Part shown: positions 8,059-16,528 of the stretch, piece after piece
Layout: each line of letters starts with the position of its first letter
Numbering within the stretch: the stretch's first letter is position 1
Origin: Meiothermus sp.
GTDB taxonomy: Bacteria > Deinococcota > Deinococci > Deinococcales > Thermaceae
Direction of reading: 5' to 3'
Length of the DNA: 64,000 bases
Assembly: GCA_026004095.1 (NCBI GenBank)
Contig: BPIL01000012.1
Span: forward strand, 44,428 to 108,427
The notes under the pieces: model-generated
Told to the model about the DNA's origin: nothing
Seen by the model: only the letters and a program-made list of their open reading frames with translations
Database searches by the model: none
Made by a program: the position numbers and the translations under genes

Positions 8059-9798
8059 ATGAAACGAGGACTACTACCCACCTTACTGCTTCTAGCCCTG
8101 GCCCTCACCGCCTGCCCCAGCAGCCCCCCACCCAATCTCAGTGTTCGTATTACCAGCCCCACGACCACGGTAGCCACCAAGGGCAGCGTCACCTTCCAGG
8201 TGGTCGCCGAGGGCGGCCCCGAAACCGTCGAATTGTTGCGCGACGGCAGTCCGCTGGTAACCCTCACTCCACCCTATTCCTACACATGGGACACCACCAG
8301 CACCCCCGAGGGCACCTACACCATCACTGCTCGAGCCCGCCGGGGCAGCCAGACCGCCACCAGCGACCCTGTACAGGTCAGGGTAGACCGCACCCCACCC
8401 CAGATCACCGCCCGCAGGCCGGCGGTGGGCGAGGGCAACGTTTATCTGGGCGAACCCCTAACCTTCACCTTCAATGAGCCCTTACTACCCACCAGCCTTG
8501 GCAGCGCCCGACTCAGCCAGGGCAGCACCAACCTCCCGCTCAACCCCACCCTGAGCAGCAACGGCACCCAGCTCAGCCTGCGGCCCCAGAGCCTGCCCAG
8601 CTTCACCCCCGACCCGGCCGTTTTGAGCCTGAGCCTGGACGGGGTGAGCGACCTGGCCGGCAACGCGATAAGCGGCAGCAGCTACAGCTTTAGCGTCCCC
8701 TTCTGGCACCAGTTGGGCACTACGCTGGATGCCAACACCATCCAAGATGCATTTTCCCCCAGCCTGGCCCTGGACGCCACGAGCAACCCGGTGGTCGCCT
8801 GGGATGAATGGGACGGTACGTCCTACAACATCTACGTCAAGCGCTGGAACGGCACCGACTGGGTGCAACTGGGCAGCTTCCTGGATGCCAACACCAACCG
8901 AGATGCATTTTCCCCCAGCCTGGCCCTGGACGCCACGAGCAACCCGGTGGTCGCCTGGGATGAATGGGACGGTACGTCCTACAACATCTACGTCAAGCGC
9001 TGGAACGGCACTGGCTGGGTGCAACTGGGCAGCTTCCTGGATGCCAACACCAACCGAGATGCATTTTCCCCCAGCCTGGCCCTGGACGCCACGAGCAACC
9101 CGGTGGTCGCCTGGTCTGAATCGGATGGTACGTCCTCCAACATCTACGTCAAGCGCTGGAACGGCACCGACTGGGTGCAACTGGGCAGCTTCCTGGATGC
9201 CAACACCAACCGAGATGCATTTTCCCCCAGCCTGGCCCTGGACGCCACGAGCAACCCGGTGGTCGCCTGGTCTGAATCGGATGGTACGTCCTCCAACATC
9301 TACGTCAAGCGCTGGAACGGCACCGACTGGGTGCAACTGGGCAGCTTCCTGGATGCCAACACCAACCGAGGTGCATTTTCCCCCAGCCTGGCCCTGGACG
9401 CCACGAGCAACCCGGTGGTCGCCTGGTCTGAATCGGATGGTACGTCCTCCAACATCTACGTCAAGCGCTGGAACGGCACTGGCTGGGTGCAACTGGGCAG
9501 CTTCCTGGATGCCAACACCAACCGAGATGCTGAAGTTCCCAGCCTGGCCCTGGACGCCATGGGCAACCCGGTGGTCACCTGGTCTGAAAATGACGGCACA
9601 TCCCGCAACATCTACATCAAGCGCTGGAACGGCACTGGCTGGGTGCAACTGGGTAGCTTCCTGGATGCCAACACCAATCAAGATGCTTACTACCCCAGCC
9701 TGGTCCTGGATACCTCAGGAAACCCGGTGGTCGCTTGGAATGAACGCGACGGCACAGCATTCAGCATCTACACCAAGCGGCAGAACCGGCTCCCTTAG
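8059..9798 (+). CDS. secreted lipoprotein with seven 52-residue repeats (probable beta-propeller)
   Basis: Protein of 579 residues; ATG 8059 follows AAAGGAG. The signal MKRGLLPTLLLLALALTACPSS ends in a lipobox (LTAC). Residues about 27-115 are an Ig-like domain (SVTFQVVAEGGPETVELLRDG), and about 118-215 a second Ig-like/big domain. From residue 223 to the end run seven repeats of 52 residues with core PSLALDATSNPVVAWxExDG and IYVKRWNGTxWVQLGSFLD. Seven repeats of this length suggest a seven-bladed propeller displayed on the cell surface. The middle repeats are almost identical in DNA. Ligand unknown. Confidence 0.8.
   Translation: MKRGLLPTLLLLALALTACPSSPPPNLSVRITSPTTTVATKGSVTFQVVAEGGPETVELLRDGSPLVTLTPPYSYTWDTTSTPEGTYTITARARRGSQTATSDPVQVRVDRTPPQITARRPAVGEGNVYLGEPLTFTFNEPLLPTSLGSARLSQGSTNLPLNPTLSSNGTQLSLRPQSLPSFTPDPAVLSLSLDGVSDLAGNAISGSSYSFSVPFWHQLGTTLDANTIQDAFSPSLALDATSNPVVAWDEWDGTSYNIYVKRWNGTDWVQLGSFLDANTNRDAFSPSLALDATSNPVVAWDEWDGTSYNIYVKRWNGTGWVQLGSFLDANTNRDAFSPSLALDATSNPVVAWSESDGTSSNIYVKRWNGTDWVQLGSFLDANTNRDAFSPSLALDATSNPVVAWSESDGTSSNIYVKRWNGTDWVQLGSFLDANTNRGAFSPSLALDATSNPVVAWSESDGTSSNIYVKRWNGTGWVQLGSFLDANTNRDAEVPSLALDAMGNPVVTWSENDGTSRNIYIKRWNGTGWVQLGSFLDANTNQDAYYPSLVLDTSGNPVVAWNERDGTAFSIYTKRQNRLP
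8725..9795 (+). repeat. seven tandem 156-bp coding repeats
   Basis: Units begin at 8725, 8881, 9037, 9193, 9349, 9505 and 9661, each starting CTGGATGCCAACACC; the seventh is cut short by the stop codon. Units 2-5 differ at only a handful of positions (for example GATGAATGGGAC versus TCTGAATCGGAT in the middle), while units 1, 6 and 7 are more diverged. The pattern indicates recent duplication or gene conversion of central units. Confidence 0.9.
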
Positions 9799-9859
9799 AC
9801 CTGGCTTTATTTCCAGGGCCTGGCACACCGCTGCCCGCAAGAACACCCCTCGAGCGGCC

Positions 9860-9912
9860 GTTCATGGAGCGTTAATGGGTGTTTCGTTAATCTCCGGGCG
9901 TGCTCGGTTATG
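9860..9912 (+). promoter_or_regulatory. repeat-type activator site and -10 box, copy 2
   Basis: GTTCAT (9860), GTTAAT (9871) and GTTTCG (9881) followed by GTTATG (9907-9912). Periods are 11 and 10 nt and the last repeat starts 26 nt before GTTATG, exactly as at 7946-7998. The block lies just upstream of the next lipoprotein gene (ATG 9941). Confidence 0.6.
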
Positions 9913-9940
9913 GCACACTAACTGAAAAGGGGAGGAAAAT

Positions 9941-11269
9941 ATGAAAAGAACCTGGATGGGACTGCTGGGCGCGGCGGCTTTGCTCATGAGTGCGTGCGGG
10001 CCGGGCGGCGGGGCCGCCGGCTGCGACCCCAACGGCACGGGCGACTTGGTGGTTACCGTAAGCGGACTGCCGAGCGGGGTGGAAGCCAAGGTCAGCGTAA
10101 CCGGCCCCTCGGGCTTCAATCAGAACCTCACCGGCAGCCAGACCCTCACCGCCATCGCTGCTGGCACCTATACCGTCACAGCCGATAAGGTAGCCAATAC
10201 CGACCCCCTGATCCGCACCGCCTACAGCGCCAGCGTGACCGGCAGCCCGGCCTGTGTGCGCAACGGACAGGCCACTACCGTCAGCGTTAACTACAGTCCA
10301 ATTCCCACCAGCAACAAGCTCTGGATGGTCAATGGCAACACACCCAGCGGAAGCTCGCCCTTGCTGGGCTTCGCGGCCTCGCTCCTGAGCAGCACCGCCA
10401 CCCAAAGCCCCAGCGTGGGCGCCGGCACCGTCAACCTGCGCGACCTCACCTTTGACAAAGACGGCAACCTCTGGGGCATCGGGGGCACCAGCGCAGACCC
10501 CAACCTGGTGCGCTACCCGGCCGGCAGCCTGGGCAGTTCGGGCAGCAAGACCCCCGACCGCAGCATTAACATCGGTGGGTTTAGTTGCTTACCTGGGCCC
10601 ACCCGGCTGGCCTTCGACGCCAGCGGCAACCTGTGGGTGAGCATCCCCTGCGCCAACAAGGTGGTGCGGGTAGCGGCGGGCCAGCTCGGCGCCTCGGGCA
10701 CGGTTACACCGGGGGTCGAGATCACCGGCCTGGACGCGCCGGAGGGGCTGGCCTTCGACGCCAGCGGCAACCTGTGGATCGCCAACAGAGGCGCCCAGCG
10801 GGTGGTCAGGTTCAACGCCAGCCGGCTGGGTGCCTCCACCAGCGGCCCCGACCTGACCATCCAGTCCCAGACACTCCCGCCGGTCAACACCCTGGGCGCC
10901 GAGATGCTGGCCTTCGACGCCGGCGGCCACCTGTGGGTGATGGCTTTTGGGGCCAACGTCTTCTACCGGCTCACGCCCACCGACCAGAGCGGCAGCGGCA
11001 GCAAGACCCTTACCCCAGCCATCCAGGTGAGCGTTCCGGTTTCAGCCGTACTGGAGGGCATGGCCTTCGACGAGGACGGCGGGCTGTGGATCACCTATGA
11101 GGCAGGTAAGTTTGCCCGGCTCTCCCCCGCCCAGCTTGGCACCAGCAGCACCTCGGGCAGCCCCACCATCCCCGAGCGCGTCATCACTAGCAGCAGCATC
11201 GGCAGTGCCGGAGGCTTGGCCCTCTACCCGGCCCCGGCAGGCCTGCCGCTCTACCACAGGCTGCCCTAA
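9941..11269 (+). CDS. secreted lipoprotein with NHL/SMP-30-like repeats
   Basis: Protein of 442 residues with strong RBS GGGGAGG before ATG 9941. The signal MKRTWMGLLGAAALLMSACGPG has lipobox MSAC. Residues about 30-110 resemble a carboxypeptidase-regulatory/Ig-like fold (VSGLPSGVEAKVSVTGPSG). From about 125 on, repeats of the form LAFDASGNLWVxxxxxxRVVRFxAxQLGAS appear at least five times, the NHL/SMP-30 beta-propeller pattern. Together with the previous gene this makes two different propeller lipoproteins under near-identical promoters. No catalytic residues are evident; likely a surface binding or sensing protein. Confidence 0.78.
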   Translation: MKRTWMGLLGAAALLMSACGPGGGAAGCDPNGTGDLVVTVSGLPSGVEAKVSVTGPSGFNQNLTGSQTLTAIAAGTYTVTADKVANTDPLIRTAYSASVTGSPACVRNGQATTVSVNYSPIPTSNKLWMVNGNTPSGSSPLLGFAASLLSSTATQSPSVGAGTVNLRDLTFDKDGNLWGIGGTSADPNLVRYPAGSLGSSGSKTPDRSINIGGFSCLPGPTRLAFDASGNLWVSIPCANKVVRVAAGQLGASGTVTPGVEITGLDAPEGLAFDASGNLWIANRGAQRVVRFNASRLGASTSGPDLTIQSQTLPPVNTLGAEMLAFDAGGHLWVMAFGANVFYRLTPTDQSGSGSKTLTPAIQVSVPVSAVLEGMAFDEDGGLWITYEAGKFARLSPAQLGTSSTSGSPTIPERVITSSSIGSAGGLALYPAPAGLPLYHRLP

Positions 11270-11318
11270 GCCCTAATTTGGATGATCTGGTCATGCCCAG
11301 AGTAAGCCAGCAAAAAGG

Positions 11319-11336
11319 CCCCCGCTTTGTCGGGGG
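11319..11336 (+). terminator. probable terminator after the NHL lipoprotein gene
   Basis: CCCCCG (11319-11324) pairs with CGGGGG (11331-11336) with a 6-nt loop, preceded by an A-run and followed by TTGCTGGTTATTT. Short stem and interrupted T-run make this moderate. Confidence 0.5.
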
Positions 11337-11399
11337 TTGCTGGTTATTTAGCAACACTCGCATGGCATTGTTTTGCTACAGTCGAACTAAGCAACAACC

Positions 11400-11433
11400 G
11401 TTCATGGGGTGTTCAACCCGGCTCTTCTACACT
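11400..11433 (+). promoter_or_regulatory. repeat-type activator site, copy 3 (shorter)
   Basis: CCGTTCATGG as in the other two copies, with GTTCAT at 11400 and GTTCAA at 11411 (11-nt period). The third repeat is degenerate (GCTCTT). TACACT at 11428-11433 is a possible -10. It lies 45 nt before the start codon of the protease gene. Confidence 0.45.
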
Positions 11434-11913
11434 CCGGGCAACTTCGGGACGCCCGAAGCCCCCTGAGGAGGAAGACTATGAAACATCTTTGGAAGCTGGC
11501 TCTGGTAAGCGTGCTTGTGCTGATAGCAGCCTGCAACGGGCAAAGGCCAGCCGGAACCGCTCAGATTGTCGTAGACAATGCCCTTACACCTACCCAGGCT
11601 ACGGTACCCGGCCCGGACGGCCCACGCCCGGTGGCCCGCATGGTAGGTGAGAGTGGTATCGCAATGGATTTTGTTCTTGGAGAGCTGATAATCAGCACCG
11701 ACGACCCTACCAAGCTCAACGCCTTCCTTAGCCGCTGGGGTGGGCAGGTGCTGAGTGAGACCGAAAAGGTGGGTGACGCACCCAAAACATATCAAGTGCG
11801 GCTCAACCCTTCCGGTGCCCAGGTGGAGGCCATACTCCAGCGGCTCAACCAGTCGCTACCAGATTTGAAGGGAAAGTTTAGCACCTCGAGCCCAGAAGCA
11901 GCCCAGCTTTTGG

Positions 11914-11921
11914 CGGTAGCC
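11914..11921. repeat. left target-site duplication of the IS
   Basis: CGGTAGCC directly abuts the left inverted repeat and is repeated at 13068-13075. In the intact protease gene a single copy encodes part of Ala-Val-Ala. Confidence 0.92.
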
Positions 11922-13067
11922 CCAGACTTGACCGCTATGCCGCATAGAGCCCCAGGAAGCGCAGGGCGGAGAGGGGGTTGAAGGAGAAGATTTCTAGGGC
12001 TGCCTTCTTCTCCCTCACCCCCTCTCGGTGAAGCATGGAGACCAGGAAGGCCCGCAGCACCGCTAGCGCCCACGCCCCCACCCCCCGCACCTGACAGGCA
12101 TCCTCCCCAAAGCACACGTCCCGCACCCAGAAAGACCGGTTCTCCACCTCCCAGCGGGAAAGCAACAGGCTCCCCAGCCGCTTTGCGTCCGCTACCTCCG
12201 GCCCCAGGCTGGTGAGGGCGTAGCTCACCGTCCGCCGCACCTCCCCCGTCCCCTTGTGCCTCACCTCCCGCCAAAGCCGCACCACCTGCCTGGCCCCAGG
12301 GAAGGCCCGCACCTCTTCCGGCAGGTAGGGGGAAGCCCAAACCCGGTAGGTCCACACCTCCCCGTCCCGCACCCCACTCCAGGTCGCCTCCGTCTCCCCG
12401 GGAAGACGCCTTCCCGCCATCCCCTTGAACACCTCCAGGGCCCACTCCAAAAGTTCCCCCTGGTTCCCCTTCAGGACCAAGAGATAGTCCCCCCTTTTTT
12501 CCGCACCCGGGCCGCCACCTCAGGGTACAGGTACCCCGCGTCCCCCACCACCACCTTGCCCTCCAGCTCCCTCGCCTCCAAACGGTCCAGAAGCTCCAGG
12601 AAGGCCTTCTCCTCCCTCCCTTCCGCCCGGGCCTGGGCCAGGGTGGTATGGAGGTGCAGGGCCAGGACCTCCACCAGCTTGACCTGGGGGCTTTTCCCCT
12701 TGCCGCTTCCCCGCAGGTGCTTCCCGTCCACCACCAGGACCTCCCCAAGGTCGGCTTCGGGGAAGACCTGGCCAAGGGCCGCCTGGAGCTTCTCAGGATC
12801 CAGGCGGTGAAGGAGAAGGGTGATGGCGGTGTGGCCTGGGGCCTTGCGCAGGCCCAGGTGGGGCAAGAGGTGGGGGTTGGCGCGGGCAAAGCGTTCCACG
12901 CCGCGCAGGGAGTCCACGCGGCTCAGGAAGGCCACCAGGATGAGGGCCAGAAGGCCCCAAAGGGGGTACTGCCGGTTGTGGGCCCGAGGGTCCGGGACCT
13001 GGGATAGCGCCTGGCGCAGAGTCATGATCTTTCTCTACCCCAAGGGCTGTATATCGGTCAAGTCTGG
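11922..13067. mobile_element. ISAs1-family-like insertion sequence, 1146 bp
   Basis: The ends are inverted repeats: CCAGACTTGACCG at 11922-11934 and its exact complement CGGTCAAGTCTGG at 13055-13067, with partial matching continuing inward. An 8-bp duplication (CGGTAGCC) flanks the element. A single transposase gene runs on the minus strand nearly end to end, its stop codon starting just inside the left repeat. Transposase motifs and the 8-bp duplication fit the ISAs1 family. The element contains no CTCGAG that I can find, although this hexamer is frequent all around it, which suggests a foreign origin. Confidence 0.92.
11935..13025 (-). CDS. ISAs1-type DDE transposase, in two frames
   Basis: The first part starts at ATG 13025 (MTLRQALSQVPDPRAHNRQY, PLWGLLALILVAFLS) and includes VVDGKHLRG and VVGDAGYLYPE, the first two acidic residues of the DDE site. 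Its frame ends soon after RVRKKGG. The continuation, DYLLVLKGNQGELLEW through LSRWEVENRSFWVRDVCFGED with the third acidic residue, lies in the -1 frame and ends at 11935. The switch falls on a run of six A and six G on the coding strand (12489-12500). Combined length is about 363 residues, normal for the family. This could be a programmed or slippage-dependent frameshift, a decayed gene, or a sequence error. Confidence 0.85.
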
Positions 13068-13075
13068 CGGTAGCC
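13068..13075. repeat. right target-site duplication of the IS
   Basis: Second copy of CGGTAGCC, directly after the right inverted repeat; the protease frame resumes with CTG at 13076. Confidence 0.92.
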
Positions 13076-15175
13076 CTGAGCGAAGCCAACCAGGAGAAGA
13101 TGACCGTCACGCCTAACTTTGTGGTGCAACCTGCTGCCATTGCAGACGGCATCACCACCGAGGCCCCCACCCGCTCGAGCCTTTCCCCAGCCGATATTCC
13201 CTACACCCCCAACGCCTTCAACTGGACTTATATGAACCGGGGCAGCGCCCAGGACATCGGGGTAGGCGAGGCCTGGCGGCTGCTCGAGCGGGCCGGACGC
13301 TTGAGCAACAAGGTTCGCATCATGATTTTGGATGGTGGCTTCGCACTAAACAACGACTTCCCCGCAACCCGTCAGGTGGTGGGGAGCTGGAACGAGCCCA
13401 ACCTACTCCAGTGCTCTGGGGGCAACTCCTGCCCTTGGCACGGTACCCACGTCACCACCGCAGCCATGGGTCTTCCAGACAATGGCTTCGGGGTTGCTGG
13501 CCCAGCAGGCCCGGTTGGAGAGCTTTTGGCAGTTCCTTTTCAAGGAGACTTTATTGGTATCATCTCCACCCTCGAGCGCATCATTACCGCTACCCTGTTC
13601 GGGAACCCCAAGATCATCAACATGAGCTTTGGTTTTGAGCTTGACCTGGGCTGGGACATCGCAGTTAAGGTGGCTTGCTTAGGGTTATGCCCCTCTCCCA
13701 GCGAGGTGATGGATGGCTTTGCGGTAGCAGTTTCAGCAACCGGCAAACTCCTGTTTGCTGCTGCTGGCAACGAGGGTAAGGACGTAGACAACGGTGGTGG
13801 CATCGAGGGTTCAACCCATATCCCTTGTGAACTGCGCTCGGTAATCTGCGTAGGCGGGATGGCCCACGACAGCACCGCCCGCTACACCTTCTCCAACTTC
13901 GGAACCAAGCGAGACGATAACAGCGTGGATATCTATGGGCCTTACTGGGTATGGGCCGGCCCGGATCCTGACAGCCCTGCCAATGAGGCCCGGCTTCGGG
14001 CAGGCACCAGCTACTCCTCTCCCTTCGTGGCCGGTGTAGCCGCGCTGGTCTGGGCTGCCAACCCCTCCCTGAGCGCCAGTCAGGTCTGGGCTATCCTGCG
14101 CGACACGGCCCATGTGGGGGGGGTGGGGGTCGGAGGCTTTGAGCGCCGGGTAAACGCTTTTGCAGCGGTCTCCAGGGCGCTGGAAGTGGGCAGCAGCGGC
14201 CCCAGCGTGGCCTTGAGCGCTGCCAGCACTGCCAACCTCAACCGCGAGTGGAGCATCACCGCCAACGTTACGGACTTTGCCGGGAACAACTGCCCCCCTG
14301 TCTTCTGCCCGCTAACCTTTGACCCAGCCCCAACCCGAACCGTTGGCAACACCGCCTACTATCGCTTCAATACTGCTGAGAGCCGCACCATACGGGTAAC
14401 CACCCGCGATCTGCTGGGCCGTGAGGGCAGCGCCACGCGCGAGGTCGCAGTCATCAACTCGCCGCCGGTGGTTCGAATTGACGCACCCTCCAATGGCGAC
14501 TCGTTCTACCAGGGCCAGCCTGTCAACCTAGTCGGCACTGCCACCGACCTCAACGAAGGCCCCGACCCCGGCCCTGGCCCCATTGCGTGCCGCTGGGAGG
14601 GCAGCGCCGCCGACGGTTTCCCCCGCACAGGCTGCAACCTCTCGGTTACCTTTAGCACGACCGGCTCGCGCACCCTTACGCTTCGGGCCACCGACCCCCA
14701 GGGCCTGAGCAGCACCACCAACGTAACCATCAACATTACGCCCCCGCCGGCCAACCTGCCCCCCAACATTAACACCTTCGGCCCGCTGTCCCCTTCAGAA
14801 CCCAACTACGCTGGCGGATTCTCCTGGAACACCACCTTTACCGCCCCCGCCAGTGCCATCGACCCCGAAGGCGACAACCCCATCACCTACATCTGGCGGG
14901 CCACCTCCTACCGCCCCGATAACGATAGCGAGGTCTGGCGCAGCAACGTGGTGCTGAGCACCTCCACCACCAGCGGCAACCTGAACTGGACACCGAGCAA
15001 CAACAACCCCAGCAATCTGCTAGGTGATTTTTCCACCTTTGGTAACGCCTGCTACAACGGCCAACTGGTGCGTCTCGAGCTGGTCGCCCGCGATTCCCTG
15101 GGCAACGAGAGTACCCGGCGTTTCGCCGCCATTCGGATATACCGCTGCATCTTAATGTAGGAGCTCCCGCATGCT

Positions 15176-15201
15176 TTGGAGGGCCTTTCGGGGCCCTCCA
15201 A
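15176..15201 (+). terminator. terminator hairpin after the protease gene
   Basis: TTGGAGGGCC (15176-15185) pairs with GGCCCTCCAA (15192-15201), 10 bp with a 6-nt loop. No T-run follows. TACAAT at 15224-15229 just downstream is the likely -10 of the next gene. Confidence 0.6.
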
Positions 15202-15248
15202 GCTCACCCGCCCGCCTGGGCCGTACAATGGCCCATCAAGGAGGCAGT

Positions 15249-15884
15249 ATGAACAAACTACTGGTTGGCATGGGAATCTTCCTTTCGGCCCTGGTGCTGG
15301 CCCAGGCCGCCCAGCGAACCTACCGGCTCGTGGTCAACGGGCAGGCCCAGACCACCCCGGCCATTGTGGTGAACGGCAAAACCTACGTACCCCTCGAGGC
15401 CCTGCAAAAAGCCGGGGCCCAGGCCAGCCTGCAAGGGGGCGAGCTGCGGGTGCAGTTTATCCCGGTGGGGGGGCAGCAGCAGGCCCTACTGCTCGAGGGC
15501 AAAAAAGGCGAGTGGCTCTCCAACGGCACCTGGCGGCTGCGGGTGCTGGATGTAGCCCCCGGCACCAACCCCTTCTTCGGCTCGGGGCCGGGGTATGTGG
15601 TGCGGGTGGAGGTGCGCAACCTGACCAGCGGCAAAACCTCGCTGCTCAAGACCGGCTTCGATAGCTTCCAGCTTCTGGACAGCCAGGGCAACAAGCTGGT
15701 CGCGGCCAGTTTTGGCGAGCAGTACACCGACATCCCCCAGGCCGACGGGGTGGTTATAAACCTGCGCTTTGGGCCCAACCCCAGGCTCGAGGCCATCGGT
15801 GCACCCGACAAGCTGCTGGTCAACTTCCGCCCCAGCGGCGGCAGACCCGCTCTGAAGGGCTTCCGGGTATTCCTGACAGAGTGA
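15249..15884 (+). CDS. small secreted protein with copper-amine-oxidase-N-like domain
   Basis: Protein of 211 residues; ATG 15249 follows AAGGAGG. Residues 1-20 are a cleavable signal peptide (MNKLLVGMGIFLSALVLAQA). The next 55 residues, YRLVVNGQAQTTPAIVVNGKTYVPLEALQKAGAQ, match the short stalk domain (copper amine oxidase N-terminal type) found in many secreted proteins. The remainder, with VVRVEVRNLTSGKTSLLKTGFDSFQLLDSQGN, looks like a DUF4352/immunoglobulin-like beta domain. It stands alone between two terminator hairpins. Function unknown; probably a periplasmic or envelope binding protein. Confidence 0.75.
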   Translation: MNKLLVGMGIFLSALVLAQAAQRTYRLVVNGQAQTTPAIVVNGKTYVPLEALQKAGAQASLQGGELRVQFIPVGGQQQALLLEGKKGEWLSNGTWRLRVLDVAPGTNPFFGSGPGYVVRVEVRNLTSGKTSLLKTGFDSFQLLDSQGNKLVAASFGEQYTDIPQADGVVINLRFGPNPRLEAIGAPDKLLVNFRPSGGRPALKGFRVFLTE

Positions 15885-15908
15885 CCCGATAGACAGCCAC
15901 AGCACAAA

Positions 15909-15931
15909 CCGGGGAGGCCACCCCTCCCCGG
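15909..15931. terminator. bidirectional terminator
   Basis: CCGGGGAGG (15909-15917) pairs with CCTCCCCGG (15923-15931) and is followed by CTTTT on the plus strand. It sits between the stops of the plus-strand secreted protein and minus-strand rplS, so it can serve both. Confidence 0.75.
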
Positions 15932-15951
15932 CTTTTACGCATCCCGGCCGA

Positions 15952-16395
15952 TTATTCCTTGTTTTCCTCAGCCGCAGCGGCTGCTTTGGCTTCCGCGGCC
16001 TCTCTGGCAGCCGCCGCCCGGGCCTCAACATCCTCGGTGAGGCGCTTGCGGTCGCCCTTGATGCGGGCGGCCTTGCCGCGCAGCTCGCGCAGGTAGTACA
16101 GCTTGGCCCGGCGCACCTTACCGCGGCTCACCACCTGCACGCTCTCGATCAGGGGCGAGTTGAAGGGAAAAATGCGCTCCACACCCTCGTTGAAGGAGAT
16201 TTTACGCACCGTGAAAGCGCTGTTGAAGCCGTTGCGCTTAATCTTGATCACCACGCCTTCATAGGCCTGCACACGGGTGCGGTTGCCTTCAACCACCTTG
16301 TAGTTGACCCGTACGGTATCGCCCGGCTTGAACTGGGGGATATCGGTACGGGTGTACTTTTTCTCGACTACCTTCAGCAATGCGCCACGGTTCAT
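15952..16395 (-). CDS. rplS: 50S ribosomal protein L19
   Basis: Protein of 147 residues starting at ATG 16395 ([16 protein letters not shown]). The L19 core is complete: [55 protein letters not shown] and [20 protein letters not shown]. After the core there is a C-terminal extension of about 30 residues rich in Ala and Glu, longer than in most L19 proteins. L19 lies at the 30S-50S interface. It closes the ffh-rpsP-khpA-rimM-trmD-rplS cluster, 133 nt after trmD. Confidence 0.97.
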   Translation of the reverse strand: MNRGALLKVVEKKYTRTDIPQFKPGDTVRVNYKVVEGNRTRVQAYEGVVIKIKRNGFNSAFTVRKISFNEGVERIFPFNSPLIESVQVVSRGKVRRAKLYYLRELRGKAARIKGDRKRLTEDVEARAAAAREAAEAKAAAAAEENKE

Positions 16396-16528
16396 GGTCT
16401 GACTCCTTGCTCCAGCGGAACCTACTTGTGCGCCCTTTGCCATTGCGGCCAGACTGCGGGTTCATGGATGGTTGCCCTCAAGCGTATCCGCCCAGCAGAT
16501 ACTCGGGACAGGTCAGCAAGCTGTGATT

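Larger units (their letters stand above)
11478..15160 (+). pseudogene. subtilisin-like (S8) serine protease lipoprotein, split by an insertion sequence
   Basis: ATG 11478 follows GAGGAGG and begins a lipoprotein signal (MKHLWKLALVSVLVLIAAC). Residues up to 148 form an I9-like propeptide. The frame is then interrupted by an IS at 11922-13067. Joining 11478-11921 to 13076-15160 restores one frame of 842 residues with the catalytic triad of S8 peptidases: Asp in MILDGG (about 234), His in WHGTHV (about 270) and Ser in GTSYSSPFVAG (about 460), followed by two PKD/Ig-like domains. As found, the 5' part ends at 11981 inside the IS. The 3' part could only start internally (ATG 13100) without a signal peptide, so active secreted protease is unlikely. 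Confidence 0.92.

Noticed and set aside
8725..9795. Regularly spaced direct repeats that could suggest a CRISPR array
   Set aside because: The 156-bp units are in frame within a lipoprotein gene, have no spacers, and encode a 52-residue protein repeat; no cas genes are present.
8485..9925. Long open frames of about 400 codons on the minus strand and in another plus frame across the propeller gene
   Set aside because: They are by-products of GC-rich repeats; their sequences are low-complexity and have no RBS or family resemblance.
13100..15160. Treating the 686-codon frame as an independent intact protease gene
   Set aside because: It lacks signal peptide and propeptide, and the IS junction shows it is the 3' part of the gene starting at 11478.
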